Assembly (NCBI GenBank): GCA_020634215.1
Contig: JACKCD010000019.1
Location: 1-64,000, forward strand
DNA: 64,000 nucleotides
Direction of reading: 5' to 3'
Source of the DNA: Ardenticatenaceae bacterium
GTDB lineage: Bacteria; Chloroflexota; Anaerolineae; Promineifilales; Promineifilaceae
The translations under genes were made by a program, and so were the position numbers. Shown piece by piece: positions 39,240-47,395 of the stretch; within the stretch, counting starts at the first letter, position 1; each line of letters begins with the position of its first letter. The notes under the pieces were generated by a model. It made no database searches and was not told the origin of the DNA. It was given only the letters and a program-made list of their open reading frames with translations.

Positions 39240-40967
39240 ATGCAACAAAAAGTGTTGGCCTTTGATTATGATGGCACGCTGGCTGAGAACGGCCAGGTTC
39301 CTGCCGCCCTGTGCCACGTGCTAGAACAGTTAAAACTGGCGGGTTGTGTTCTCTTTCTCGTCACCGGGCGACGGTATGCCAGCTTGGATTTGGGGTCACT
39401 GGCGGATTTATTCACCGGCATTGCCTGGGAAAATGGTGCCGTGCTGGAACACATGGCAAGTCAGGAGCTATACCTTCCTTTTGGTCATGTTGATGCGCGG
39501 CTGATTCGGGCGCTGGAAAAAACGGATATGCCTTTGGAGCGTGGCGTTGCTATTGCTTCCACCTGGATAGACCACGAGGCTGTGGTGTGGCAGCTTCTGG
39601 CCGAAACGGGCAGTGATGTGGTTATTGTCCACAACAAAGGTGCCTTGATGATTTTACCACCGGGCGCATCAAAAGGTACCGGGCTGGTGCGCTTGCTGGA
39701 GCTGTGTGGCTTTTCACCGCGCAATGTTGCCTGTTTTGGCGATGGCGAGAACGATTTGGCACTTTTCCAGGTGTGTGAAGTTGGGATTGCTGTAGCCGAT
39801 GCCGTACCCAGTTTGTTGAGCGTGGCCGACATGGTGGCAGAGAAGCCGGGGCCGGCCGGTGTGCAGCATACTTTGGAAACCTATTGGCAAAACGGCCGTT
39901 TGTTAACCACCCCCACCCGACCTGAACGCGCCATCCTGCTTGGCACCGACGAAAACGGCAAGGCCGTTTCCCTGCCCGGTGCCATGCTCACCAACAGCAA
40001 CATCGGCATTTTTGGCGATTCCCACAGCGGCAAATCCTGGGTAACAGGCCTGCTGGCCGAAGGCATGCACGTGGCTGGCTATCAGGTTTTGCTCCTTGAC
40101 CCCGAAGGAGATTTTCGCGGTCTTAGCAGCTTGCCGGGGATCATTGCCCTAAGCGGCGACAAAAATACGCTGCCCACGCCTGCCACCGTGGTCTTGCTGC
40201 TGGCCGAAGCCTCCAACTCCGTTGTGTTAGACCTGTGTCAATACCCACACGAGCAGCGCGGGGACTATCTGGTTGAGCTGTTCCATGCGCTGCAGCCGCT
40301 TAAAAAACACAGATTTCGCCCCCAGTGGATTGTACTGGAAGAAGCCCAGTATTTTTTGCCACCCAACGGTAATGATGTATCGGCTGCCCTGCTCCCCATG
40401 CTGGCAGATGGCGGCTTGGCTTTTGTCTCCTATCGTCCAGACCGCTTAGACAAACAGATACTAGCTATGCTAACCTGCTGCCTTGTTTCGCGGTTGACCG
40501 AGAGGGAGGCGCTGGAGGCCATTTCATCTATTGCTCATCTGCCAGATGTAGAGGCTCTAGCCCAAACGCCTAACAGCCACATCTGGCTTTGCGGGCAGCA
40601 GCAGGTGCGGCTGCGCCCGTCGGCACGGCGCATTCCCCACATTCGGCACCTGTACAAATATCTAGACATGCCGCTGCCCAAGCACAAGCGTTTTTACTTC
40701 CGCACCGACAAGACCTATTTGGGTATTGAGGCCGCCAGTCTTTTTGAATTTAAAGAACTGCTGCTGCAACTGCCAATGGAATGCCTCATTTACCATCATC
40801 GGCGTGACGATTTTGCCAACTGGGTCAGAAGTGCGTTGGATGATGACATTCTTGCTCGACATCTTGAAACTTTAACCCATCGGCAGGAGTTGACGGGTGA
40901 GGCACTGCGCCAGGCACTGTGGCAATGCGTCATGGCTCGCTATGTGGAGCTAAGCACCCTGCGCTAA
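39240..40967 (+). CDS. Fusion of HAD phosphatase and HerA/DUF87-like ATPase
   Basis: A 575-residue two-domain protein. Residues 1-215 are a Cof-type HAD phosphatase: DYDGTLAE with Asp9 and Asp11, TGRR, and GDGENDLALF near 168. Residues 230-575 are a P-loop NTPase of the HerA/FtsK type (DUF87): Walker A GDSHSGKS at 259-266, LDPEGDF near 287 and Walker B WIVLEEAQYF near 360. HAD enzymes remove phosphate from small molecules; HerA ATPases translocate DNA or move substrates. The joint function is unknown. The ATG at 39240 starts the HAD domain directly; the upstream in-frame start adds a non-conserved tail. It lies between the two subtilase genes on the plus strand. Confidence 0.82.
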   Translation: MQQKVLAFDYDGTLAENGQVPAALCHVLEQLKLAGCVLFLVTGRRYASLDLGSLADLFTGIAWENGAVLEHMASQELYLPFGHVDARLIRALEKTDMPLERGVAIASTWIDHEAVVWQLLAETGSDVVIVHNKGALMILPPGASKGTGLVRLLELCGFSPRNVACFGDGENDLALFQVCEVGIAVADAVPSLLSVADMVAEKPGPAGVQHTLETYWQNGRLLTTPTRPERAILLGTDENGKAVSLPGAMLTNSNIGIFGDSHSGKSWVTGLLAEGMHVAGYQVLLLDPEGDFRGLSSLPGIIALSGDKNTLPTPATVVLLLAEASNSVVLDLCQYPHEQRGDYLVELFHALQPLKKHRFRPQWIVLEEAQYFLPPNGNDVSAALLPMLADGGLAFVSYRPDRLDKQILAMLTCCLVSRLTEREALEAISSIAHLPDVEALAQTPNSHIWLCGQQQVRLRPSARRIPHIRHLYKYLDMPLPKHKRFYFRTDKTYLGIEAASLFEFKELLLQLPMECLIYHHRRDDFANWVRSALDDDILARHLETLTHRQELTGEALRQALWQCVMARYVELSTLR

Positions 40968-41005
40968 ATCTTTTTTGCCGCCAAAGTTGCTGTACAATAC
41001 ATTCC

Positions 41006-44000
41006 ATGAAACAGCGTCTGGTCATCTTGCTGCTTGCCACCCTTGCTCCGCTTACCCTGCTGGCCGTGTTTTTGTTGTGGTCGCCAACGGCCGTTTTTGC
41101 CACCACCACCAAATACGACCCCACCCTTGCCCAAAGCCCGAACCCCGTTTCCGTCATCATCTACCTGCAGCAGCAGGCCGATTTGCCGCCGCAGCGCAGC
41201 GGCAGCCGTTTGGCACAGCGGGTGGCAGTGGTGGAGGGGTTGCAACAAACGGCCGTTTCCAGCCAAACCCCTCTCCGCAACCTACTCACCCGGCAGCAGC
41301 AAGCCGGACTTGTCGCTGATATTCATCCCTTCTGGATTGTTAACGCCATCGCCGCCACCGTAGACCCCGCCGCCTTGCCCGCTATTGCCGCCCTGTCCAG
41401 CGTCAGCCATATTCTCCCAGATGTCGCCTTTGACGGTTTTGCCCCTCCTGCTAATGCTCCCGAACCGGCCGTCCCGGTGACAGAAACGGCCGTTTTGCCC
41501 ACCTGGGGCGTAGAGCGCATTGGGGCACCGCTGGTGTGGGACGGGCTGGGCGTGCGCGGCGAAGGGGTGGTGGTTGCCATCATGGACAGCGGCGTGGATT
41601 GGAACCATCCCCAACTTCGTCCTACTTATCGTGGCTTGAACCCCAACGGCACCGTTGACCACCGCGCCAGTTGGTACTCCCCCGGCAACCCGCTTTTGCG
41701 CCAGCCCACCGACGTGGTGGGGCATGGCACCCACGTGGCAGGAACGGCCGTTGGGCAAAGCGGTATCGGTGTTGCACCCGCCGCCCGCTGGATCGCCGTC
41801 AACATCGCCAACCCCGATGGCCTTATTCTCACCAGTGCCGTCCACGCCGGGTTTGAATGGCTGCTGGCACCGGGTGGCGACCCCAGCCTTGCTCCTGATA
41901 TTGTCAACGGCTCCTGGTCGGGGGCAGGCAACCTTGATTTATTTTTGCCCGATTTGGCGGCGCTGCGGGCGGGCGGCATTTTGCCTGTCTTTGCCAGCGG
42001 CAACAACGGCCCCTTCCCTGAAACCATTGGTGCCCCCGCCAGCTACCCCACCACGCTGGCCGTGGGTGCCAGTGACGACATTGACGCGCTGGCTTGGTTT
42101 TCCAGCCGTGGCCCGTCATTTTTTACCCCTGAACCCAAGCCGCAGTTGGTGGCACCGGGAACGGCCGTTTTTTCCACCTTCCCCGACAACCAATACCGCA
42201 CCTTTCTCGGTACTTCGATGGCTGCGCCCCACGTCAGTGGCGCGGCGGCGCTGCTGCTCTCGGCCAATCCCGCCCTTTCGCCGGATGATCTCACCCGTGT
42301 GCTGCTGCAAACGGCCGTTGCCATCACCACCACCCACCCCAACTTTGACAGCGGTTGGGGGCGGCTGGATGTCTATGCCGCTGTTGCCAGCCAGCTTGCC
42401 ACCGGGCGGCTGCGCGGCACCGTGCGCGGCAATGGCCTGCCGCTGCCCAACGTGCCGCTAACCCTAACCACCCCCAGCGGCGCGGCTTTGCCATTTGCCA
42501 GCGACGACAGCGGCCAATTTGAATTGTCGTTAGTGGCTGGTGGCTACACCGTCGCTGCCGCCCCCTTTGGCTATGCCCCTGCCCAAACCAGTGTCACGGT
42601 ACAGCTTGGGCAAACGGCGGTTGCCGATTTGAATGCGACCCCACTGCCCGGCGGCACGGTTCAGGGGCAAATTCGCAGCGGGGGGCAACCGCTGACGGCG
42701 ACGGTGCAGGTGGTGGGGTTGCCGGTGGCGGTGAGGACGGATGAAAACGGCCGTTATGCCCTCACCCTTCCCAGCGGCAGCTACCAGCTTGCAGTACACG
42801 CCCACGGCCATGAACTGGGTAAAGCGTCGCTCACGCTGGCCGTCGGCCAAGTGCTGACCCGCAATTTTGATTTAGCGGCTGCCCCCACCGTGCTGCTGAT
42901 TGACAGCGGCCAATGGTATTACCAAAGCTATGCCCGTTATTACGATGAGGCGCTGCTGGCGGCTGGTTTTGACCACGACACCGCTACCATCCGCAACCCG
43001 TTTGCCGATGTACCAACGCTGGAACAGGTGCAACCCTACGACGTTGTCATCTGGTCGGCACCCCACGACGCGCCGGGCCGGGTGGCGGCCAACGATGTCA
43101 TCACCGATTATTTGAAAACGGGGGGGAATTTGCTGATTAGCGGAGAGAATGTGGCCTATTACGACGGGCAGGGGTTTGGCACGCAGCCGTGGTTTTTCCG
43201 CAATCTGGGAGCACTGTTTGATGGGGAGCAGGAGGGAGAAACGGCCGTTTCCAGCCTGCCTGCCACCCCCTTTGCTGGGATGACGCTGGCACTGAACGGC
43301 GGCGACAGTGCCAACAACCAGGCGACTCCCGACAACAGCCGCCTGCGCGAAAATGTGCTGACGCGCCCCGTTTTGCGCTATACCGACGGCCACACCGCCG
43401 GGCTGCTGGCGGGTCATTGCGCCCCGTACCAACTCATTTATTTGGGTTTTGGGTTGGAAGGGGTGCGCCGTGCGGATGACCGCGCCGAACTGCTGCGGCG
43501 CAGCTTTGCCCACTTTGCCGACCCGCTAGTGCAGCAGGGTTTGCAGCTTACGCCCGGCCGCGTGGACGATTTTGCCATTGCCGGTGACGAACTGGTCTAC
43601 ACCATCACCGTGCGGAACCTGAGCGAGGCGGTGACGGAGACGGTTGACATCTTGCTCAGCGGCGGCAGTTGGCCGACGACGCTGCTAACCCCGACGCTGA
43701 CGCTGGGGCCGTGCCAAATGGGGGAGACGGTGCTGCGGCTGGCGGTGCCGCCGGATGTGGGGCGGGATGTGGTGCATGAGATGGTATTAACGGCCGTTTC
43801 CCGCCAAAACCCCGGCAACCGTATCGAACTTCCCGTTCGCCACAAAACCCCCGGCCGCTTCTTGCTGGTGGACGATGACCGCTGGTTTGATCAACAGCGC
43901 ACTTTTCTGGCAGCGTTGGCGGGTAATGGTATTGTCCCCGACGTGTGGGAGATTGGCGGCAGCCCGGCGGTGCGCGGCAGCCCTACGCTCCATTTGCTGG

Positions 44001-45226
44001 CGCAATATGACTACGTTTTTTGGTTTACTGGCTACGACTGGTTTGCCCCGGTGACGCGGGCAGAAAATGAACTGCTGACTGAGTATTTGGCGCAAAACGG
44101 CCGTTTGTTCCTCAACAGCCAGGATTATTTGTACTACAACCTGCACACGCCGCTGACGCTGAACTATTTTGGCATCATTAGCCAGAGTGAGAGCATTACA
44201 CCAACGGCCGTTTATCCTGACGGGTCGCTGGGGTTGCCGCCCGCGCTGGCTGGCCTGCTGCCGCTGGATTACAAGGCGGTGGGCTACCAAAACTTTAGCG
44301 ACGGGCTGATTTTAGCTCCCGGCACGATGACCTTTTTGTGGCATAACCAGGGAACACCGGCGGGCGTGGCGCGAAAGGGGGACGGCTGGCGAGCCGTTTT
44401 TTGGGATGTGCCGTTGGAAGTGCTGCCGCCAGCCGAGCAACCTGCAATGATGGGCAGCGTTGTCGGCTGGCTTTCCAACTGGGGTGATGCCATCTTTGTC
44501 GTGGACAGCCAAACGGGTGTGCCGGGTGAACCGCGAACCTATACCCTAACGCTGCCTAGCGTGGCTCCCACGCGCACGCTGCGGCTGACCAACACGCTGC
44601 CAACGGGGTTGATGTTGCTGCCAGCCACGCTTGACGGTGGGGCGGTGTATGATGCCGCCACAAACCAATTGACCTGGCAGGGAGTTGTAAGCGGTAGCCA
44701 CCAAATTCGCTATCAGGCCGTTCCCCAGGCGACGGCTGCGCCGTTGGTCAGCACCGTGCAGTTGGCGGATGATGTGGATGGGATTGTGTTGACGCGAACG
44801 GCGGCGGTGTGGCTGGATGCGCCAGATTTGCGGGAGGTGGCTTTAACGGCCGTTTCTGCCACCGCTACCCCCAGCCCGGCGCTTACCTATACATTGGTCG
44901 TGAGCAACAGCGGCCTGGCTGCTGCCAATGCCCAAATTGAACTGCGCTTGCCCGATGCCGCAAGCCCCATTACCGATACCCTGCACAGCAGCGACGGCAC
45001 AACGACGCTAAAGCAGCATCGGGTGAATTGGCAAGTGGCGGTGGCACCTGGTGATACCGTGACAACCACGATTGTGCTAACCTATACTCCCCGTGTGGAT
45101 GTGTGGCTGGCAGGAACGGCCGTTGTAGATGATGGCGTTACACAGCCGGTTATCAAGCATTTGCAGCTTTACTTGCCGCCGTATCAATACTATTTCCCTT
45201 TTTCAGTACGCCATAAACCTTTATAA
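41006..45226 (+). CDS. Large secreted subtilase with multiple C-terminal domains
   Basis: A 1406-residue protein with an N-terminal signal or anchor (about 4-32). The S8 domain has Asp194, His240, Asn333 (SGNNG) and Ser404 (LGTSMAAPH), and is closely similar to the 37263-38975 protein. After it come two carboxypeptidase-regulatory-like domains (about 470-630), two GATase-like modules (TVLLIDSGQWYYQSY..., FLLVDDDRWFDQQ...), and beta-sandwich DUF11-type segments (for example VYTITVRNLSEAV, YTLVVSNSGLAAANAQIEL). The end, YYFPFSVRHKPL, resembles short hydrophobic C-terminal tags seen in Chloroflexota exported proteins (inference). At least 13 AACGGCCGTT copies lie in this gene. Confidence 0.9.
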   Translation: MKQRLVILLLATLAPLTLLAVFLLWSPTAVFATTTKYDPTLAQSPNPVSVIIYLQQQADLPPQRSGSRLAQRVAVVEGLQQTAVSSQTPLRNLLTRQQQAGLVADIHPFWIVNAIAATVDPAALPAIAALSSVSHILPDVAFDGFAPPANAPEPAVPVTETAVLPTWGVERIGAPLVWDGLGVRGEGVVVAIMDSGVDWNHPQLRPTYRGLNPNGTVDHRASWYSPGNPLLRQPTDVVGHGTHVAGTAVGQSGIGVAPAARWIAVNIANPDGLILTSAVHAGFEWLLAPGGDPSLAPDIVNGSWSGAGNLDLFLPDLAALRAGGILPVFASGNNGPFPETIGAPASYPTTLAVGASDDIDALAWFSSRGPSFFTPEPKPQLVAPGTAVFSTFPDNQYRTFLGTSMAAPHVSGAAALLLSANPALSPDDLTRVLLQTAVAITTTHPNFDSGWGRLDVYAAVASQLATGRLRGTVRGNGLPLPNVPLTLTTPSGAALPFASDDSGQFELSLVAGGYTVAAAPFGYAPAQTSVTVQLGQTAVADLNATPLPGGTVQGQIRSGGQPLTATVQVVGLPVAVRTDENGRYALTLPSGSYQLAVHAHGHELGKASLTLAVGQVLTRNFDLAAAPTVLLIDSGQWYYQSYARYYDEALLAAGFDHDTATIRNPFADVPTLEQVQPYDVVIWSAPHDAPGRVAANDVITDYLKTGGNLLISGENVAYYDGQGFGTQPWFFRNLGALFDGEQEGETAVSSLPATPFAGMTLALNGGDSANNQATPDNSRLRENVLTRPVLRYTDGHTAGLLAGHCAPYQLIYLGFGLEGVRRADDRAELLRRSFAHFADPLVQQGLQLTPGRVDDFAIAGDELVYTITVRNLSEAVTETVDILLSGGSWPTTLLTPTLTLGPCQMGETVLRLAVPPDVGRDVVHEMVLTAVSRQNPGNRIELPVRHKTPGRFLLVDDDRWFDQQRTFLAALAGNGIVPDVWEIGGSPAVRGSPTLHLLAQYDYVFWFTGYDWFAPVTRAENELLTEYLAQNGRLFLNSQDYLYYNLHTPLTLNYFGIISQSESITPTAVYPDGSLGLPPALAGLLPLDYKAVGYQNFSDGLILAPGTMTFLWHNQGTPAGVARKGDGWRAVFWDVPLEVLPPAEQPAMMGSVVGWLSNWGDAIFVVDSQTGVPGEPRTYTLTLPSVAPTRTLRLTNTLPTGLMLLPATLDGGAVYDAATNQLTWQGVVSGSHQIRYQAVPQATAAPLVSTVQLADDVDGIVLTRTAAVWLDAPDLREVALTAVSATATPSPALTYTLVVSNSGLAAANAQIELRLPDAASPITDTLHSSDGTTTLKQHRVNWQVAVAPGDTVTTTIVLTYTPRVDVWLAGTAVVDDGVTQPVIKHLQLYLPPYQYYFPFSVRHKPL
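41543..41667 (+). repeat. 125-nt identical segment shared with the other subtilase gene
   Basis: It is identical, base for base by eye, to the minus-strand sequence at 38251-38375. It encodes the region around the catalytic Asp. The flanks diverge at once, which points to gene conversion. Confidence 0.8.
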
Positions 45227-45385
45227 TTACCCCCCGCTATACTTGCGGCAAGATGAACCCTCATTTAAGCTGTCTATACCAGCTTGACTTTGGTGAGATT
45301 TTGTCTAGGATAGTCGCCAAAAGGCAAAATTTATGGTACTCTAGTACTATTATCTTGTTGATTTGGAGTGAATAAAGAACATCAT

Positions 45386-45775
45386 ATGCAGCGAGAGAAG
45401 TTACGCGATATTACGATTGCCTATGTTGAAGATGAGCCAAGTATTGCCCAGCTTTTGGTTTCGGGGCTGGGATTATTTGGTATCAGGGTGCGTCCCATTT
45501 ATATGAGTGGGGAGGCACTGCTGAATAGTGTTTGCCAACCTGAGTTTGCCGAGGCGGATATTTTGTTTTTTGATGTGCGCCTGCCGCAAATGACGGGGGT
45601 TGAATTGGCGGCGGAGTTGCGGGCAAGGGGAGAACAACGGCCGTTTGTGTTGGTGAGTGCCTGGCCTTCGCCTCCCCGCGACGTATTAGAAGAGGTTAAC
45701 GCCGTTTTTCTGGCTAAGCCCTTTGATTTTCCTAAACTGGTTCGCACCATTCAGTTTTTAGCTGAGAGACCGTAA
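45386..45775 (+). CDS. Stand-alone response regulator receiver
   Basis: A 129-residue CheY-like domain without output domain. The acidic pair is in YVEDEP, phospho-acceptor Asp63 is in FFDVRLPQMTG and the conserved Lys is in LAKPFD. The ATG at 45386 is preferred to a GTG six codons upstream; neither has a clear ribosome site. It is the first gene of the signalling cluster, and it is convergent with the ybaK-like gene, with two bases between stops. Confidence 0.88.
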   Translation: MQREKLRDITIAYVEDEPSIAQLLVSGLGLFGIRVRPIYMSGEALLNSVCQPEFAEADILFFDVRLPQMTGVELAAELRARGEQRPFVLVSAWPSPPRDVLEEVNAVFLAKPFDFPKLVRTIQFLAERP

Positions 45776-45777
45776 CT

Positions 45778-46263
45778 TTACGCCTCATGTTCAGCAGCAA
45801 CATCTACCAAGCGGGCACTTGTCAGCTTGAGTAAATCGTTGACACCAATTTTGACGTTAATGCCGCGTTCAGCGGCACTGATAAAAACGGCATCAAAGCC
45901 GCTGGCCTCTTGAGCCAGCAGCATTTTGAAGCCCCGGTTGAGCAGTGCCAAGGCTGAAATCCCCCCCACCTGTAACCCTGTGAATGCTTCCGCTTCTTTG
46001 TGGGTTGCCATTTTCATCTTTTTGACCCCCACAACTTTTGCCAGTTTTTTCAAATCAAGCTGTTTGTTGGCCGGAATCATGACCAGGAACTTTTTTTCGG
46101 GTTGTTCATAGGCAACCAGGGTTTTGAATACCTGATCAGGTGGTACTCCTAGCCTATGGGCAACTTCTGTGGCATCCGTTATACCTGTGGGATATTCACA
46201 GATTTGATGCACTACTTTTTTCCCTTCTAATAATCTTATAACCACTGTTTTCTTCATCGCCAT
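45778..46263 (-). CDS. ybaK: YbaK/EbsC-family aminoacyl-tRNA deacylase
   Basis: A 161-residue trans-editing enzyme. The sequence fits YbaK (Cys-tRNA(Pro) deacylase): the early TDATEVAHRLGVPPDQVFKTLVAY, the catalytic Lys of FKTL, and GGISALALLNRG. It removes cysteine from mischarged tRNA(Pro). Starts at 46263 or 46257 are both possible. It interrupts the otherwise co-directional signalling cluster and has no obvious link to it. Confidence 0.9.
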   Translation of the reverse strand: MAMKKTVVIRLLEGKKVVHQICEYPTGITDATEVAHRLGVPPDQVFKTLVAYEQPEKKFLVMIPANKQLDLKKLAKVVGVKKMKMATHKEAEAFTGLQVGGISALALLNRGFKMLLAQEASGFDAVFISAAERGINVKIGVNDLLKLTSARLVDVAAEHEA

Positions 46264-46480
46264 AATCACTGTTATCTTATTGAAAATTTTGGCAATCAGC
46301 CTTGGAACCGTTACAATGCCTTCTAAATTGGTGAATTTGGAGTGTAAAACGGCCGTTTTCGATCATACCGTCTATTTTAGCGTATAATTAACGGAAATCT
46401 TAAGGTTCGTGAATTATCATATGACGATGGCTCATTGTAGTTAACGTCCAACGTAAGTTTTTTTAAGTCTGAGAGAGCAA

Positions 46481-46852
46481 ATGATAGGAGATCTCAAAGT
46501 TCTCTATATCGAGGACAACGAAGATAATCGGAAACTGGTGAACCGTATTTTGAGAGCGGCTGGTATTACAGTTGATTTAGCTCCCGATGGCAGAACCGGT
46601 TTGAGCTATGTAGAGAGTGAGCTTCCCGATTTAATCCTGGTTGATATTAATCTTCCTGAAATTGATGGTTATACAGTTGTTCGTGAGCTGCGAAAAACGT
46701 ATGATCAGAAACAGCTTCCTATTTTGGCATTAACGGCTCATGCCTTGAAGGATGACCAAGAAAAATGCATAGCTGCCGGATGCAATGGCTACATTGCTAA
46801 ACCGATTGATGTAGATACGTTGCCGGAGCAAATCTTGAGTTATCTTGAGTAA
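46481..46852 (+). CDS. Stand-alone response regulator receiver
   Basis: A 123-residue CheY-like domain. It has the acidic pair in YIEDNED, phospho-Asp55 in LVDINLPEIDG, Thr of ALTAH and the Lys of YIAKPID. The similarity to the DivK/CheY class suggests a relay or protein-protein output. It is followed after 13 bases by another receiver gene. Confidence 0.92.
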   Translation: MIGDLKVLYIEDNEDNRKLVNRILRAAGITVDLAPDGRTGLSYVESELPDLILVDINLPEIDGYTVVRELRKTYDQKQLPILALTAHALKDDQEKCIAAGCNGYIAKPIDVDTLPEQILSYLE

Positions 46853-46865
46853 GTAAGGTGGTTTT

Positions 46866-47348
46866 ATGAAAACTTCTCCCTCCTCCGTGACAAATAAACC
46901 GCACGTGACAAATAAACCGCACGTGACAAATAAACCGCAGATTGATCCGAAGGATGCTTATATTTTGGTTGTAGAGGACAACGTTTCTAACTTTGTTCTC
47001 ATTGCCCGTTTGCTGGCTTTTATGGGTGTGCAAAAGTGTGAGTGGAAAACAACGGGCTGGGGCGTTGTGGAGTTTGCCAATACCATGCCCCGTGTTGACC
47101 TGATCTTGATGGATTTAGGGCTGCCGCATGAAGATGGTTATGAAGCGTTGCAACAAGTGCGAGCCAACCCCCATTTGCAAGATACGCTGGTGGTGGTGGT
47201 GACGGCGCAGGGTAGCGCGGCAGAAATGCAGAAGGCGAAGCGGGCTGGTTTTGATGGTTTTATTGCCAAGCCGCTTGATGCTGACAAGTTCCCTGAACAA
47301 ATCGATAAAATCTTGAATGGCAAGCAAATTTGGGATTTGGGTGTGTAG
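46866..47348 (+). CDS. Response regulator receiver with short repeated N-terminus
   Basis: A 160-residue receiver. The N-terminal 25 residues contain a threefold (V)TNKPH repeat encoded by three 18-nt tandem repeats. The receiver domain follows, with VVEDNVS, phospho-Asp83 (LMDLGLPHEDG), TAQ at the Thr position, and Lys in FIAKPLD. The ATG follows AAGGTGG. The repeat number could vary between strains. Confidence 0.9.
   Translation: MKTSPSSVTNKPHVTNKPHVTNKPQIDPKDAYILVVEDNVSNFVLIARLLAFMGVQKCEWKTTGWGVVEFANTMPRVDLILMDLGLPHEDGYEALQQVRANPHLQDTLVVVVTAQGSAAEMQKAKRAGFDGFIAKPLDADKFPEQIDKILNGKQIWDLGV
46887..46940 (+). repeat. Three in-frame 18-nt tandem repeats
   Basis: The unit GTGACAAATAAACCGCAC occurs three times; only the last base of the third copy differs. 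It encodes VTNKPH units at the N-terminus of a receiver protein. Confidence 0.9.
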
Positions 47349-47395
47349 TAAACTAACGGCCGTTAATTCCACCCCCACCGCCCCAAACAAAGCAG

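Noticed and set aside
39240..40967. HerA-like ATPase considered as part of a HerA-nuclease defence system
   Set aside because: No NurA, SIR2 or DUF4297-type partner is adjacent; the fused domain is a HAD phosphatase.
45284..45312. A TTGACT with a possible -10 upstream of the first receiver gene
   Set aside because: The -10 candidates (TAGGAT, AGGATA) are poor, so I did not list it as a promoter.
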